This document shows positions 63,396-64,000 of a stretch of 64,000 nucleotides of DNA, in pieces (positions within the stretch are counted from its first letter, which is position 1; every line of letters begins with the position of its first letter). The translations under genes were made by a program, and so were the position numbers. The stretch comes from Bradyrhizobium sp. WSM471 (GTDB lineage: Bacteria; Pseudomonadota; Alphaproteobacteria; Rhizobiales; Xanthobacteraceae), in assembly GCF_000244915.1 (NCBI RefSeq), contig NZ_CM001442.1, positions 3,782,001 to 3,846,000 on the forward strand, in the 5' to 3' direction. Under the pieces are notes generated by a model, which did no database searches, was not told where the DNA came from, and worked only from the letters and a program-made list of their open reading frames with translations.

Positions 63396-63980
63396 GTGGG
63401 TCTGCTGGTTATGATCCTGGGGCTTGCGCTGTTTTTTGCGGCGCATGTGTTCACGACGAAACGCGAGGCGCGCGCGCAGGCCATCGCGAGACTGGGCGAG
63501 GGGACCTACAAAATCCTCTATTCGCTTGCCTCGCTCGCGGGGCTCGCGTTGATCATCTGGGGCTTCGCGCATTATCGCGCGACGGGCTGGATCGACGTCT
63601 GGTATCCACCGAAGGCGCTGAAGCACATCACGCTCGCACTGATGCTGCCCGCGGTCATCCTGGTGGTTGCGTCCTATCTGCGCGGCCGCATCTATGCGAC
63701 GCTGAAACATCCGATGCTGGCCGGCATCAAGCTGTGGGCGGCGGCGCATCTTCTGGCCAATGGCGATCTCGGCTCCATCATCCTGTTCGGCTCGTTCCTG
63801 GGCTGGGCGGTGTATGATCGCATTACGCTGAAGCGTCGGACTGATGGTGGCGGTCCGCCGATTCCGGTCGGCGGCGTCACCAACGATCTGATCGCGGTCG
63901 TGGTTGGAATCGTCGCTTATCTGGCGCTGGCGTTTGCGTTCCATCCCGTCGTCATCGGCGTTCCCGTGATGGGCGGCTAG
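63396..63980 (+). CDS. NnrU-family membrane protein
   Basis: 194 residues with about six membrane segments: LLVMILGLALFFAAHVFTTK, YSLASLAGLALIIWGFAHYR, HITLALMLPAVILVVASYLR, then KHPMLAGIKLWAAAHLLANG (hallmark) and DLGSIILFGSFLGWAVYDRI. The family is named after a gene of the nitric-oxide reductase regulon and is related to nitric-oxide and isoprenoid-associated membrane proteins; no denitrification genes are adjacent. It starts at GTG 63396. Confidence 0.88.
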   Translation: MGLLVMILGLALFFAAHVFTTKREARAQAIARLGEGTYKILYSLASLAGLALIIWGFAHYRATGWIDVWYPPKALKHITLALMLPAVILVVASYLRGRIYATLKHPMLAGIKLWAAAHLLANGDLGSIILFGSFLGWAVYDRITLKRRTDGGGPPIPVGGVTNDLIAVVVGIVAYLALAFAFHPVVIGVPVMGG

Positions 63981-64000
63981 CCGATCAGCACAAGACAAGA

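Overview
This 64 kb window looks like a chromosomal segment of an alphaproteobacterium of the Bradyrhizobium / Rhodopseudomonas type (Hyphomicrobiales, Nitrobacteraceae). I infer this from the high G+C content, the order ppx - rlmE - guaB - rRNA methyltransferase gene - guaA, a complete branched-chain/amide ABC transporter operon, a DUF47-pit phosphate locus, and several dispersed palindromic intergenic repeat families. There are no rRNA or tRNA genes, no CRISPR array and no intact insertion sequence.

Left part (1-22743), mostly core: an FAD flavoprotein that probably starts at CTG; a D-serine dehydratase/D-threonine aldolase-like PLP enzyme; an ABC-F ATPase; a DUF188 protein; a MaoC-like protein; an orphan CoxL-type molybdenum hydroxylase subunit; ppx-rlmE; a 14-TM drug exporter; a VapBC-type pair; guaB; an MDR-type reductase; a metallophosphoesterase; an RsmB-like methyltransferase; a cold-shock gene with a strong terminator; two small-protein genes; and guaA.

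Middle part (22744-31318), accessory: guaA is followed at once by an HNH-nuclease gene. About 7.5 kb further on there is a second, broken copy of that gene, preceded by the last codons of a guaA allele. Between them lie a frameshifted internal guaA fragment, two remnants of a tyrosine-integrase start region, an unusual PIN-domain toxin-antitoxin pair, and a methyltransferase / NTF2-like / SDR / SDR cluster with a divergent LysR regulator. The best reading is a scar of repeated integrations at the 3' end of guaA.

Right part (31319-64000): small regulator-plus-target units, several with visible operators (AraC-GyrI; SRPBCC-ArsR; TetR plus a membrane protein with matching sites); a peptide-deformylase-like protein with substituted catalytic motifs; a SWIM-SNF2 helicase; an MFS carrier; a MarR-GNAT fusion; an acetolactate synthase-like enzyme; an ECF sigma operon; GST; TauE with its TetR; CsaA; a Spx/ArsC-like protein; the livG-livF-livK-livH-livM operon; DUF47-pit with a Pho-box-like site; a SugE/Gdx exporter behind a candidate guanidine-II leader; prfC; and an NnrU-family membrane protein.

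All gene calls come from reading the sequence. No database search or folding program was run. Starts were chosen from family N-termini and Shine-Dalgarno positions.
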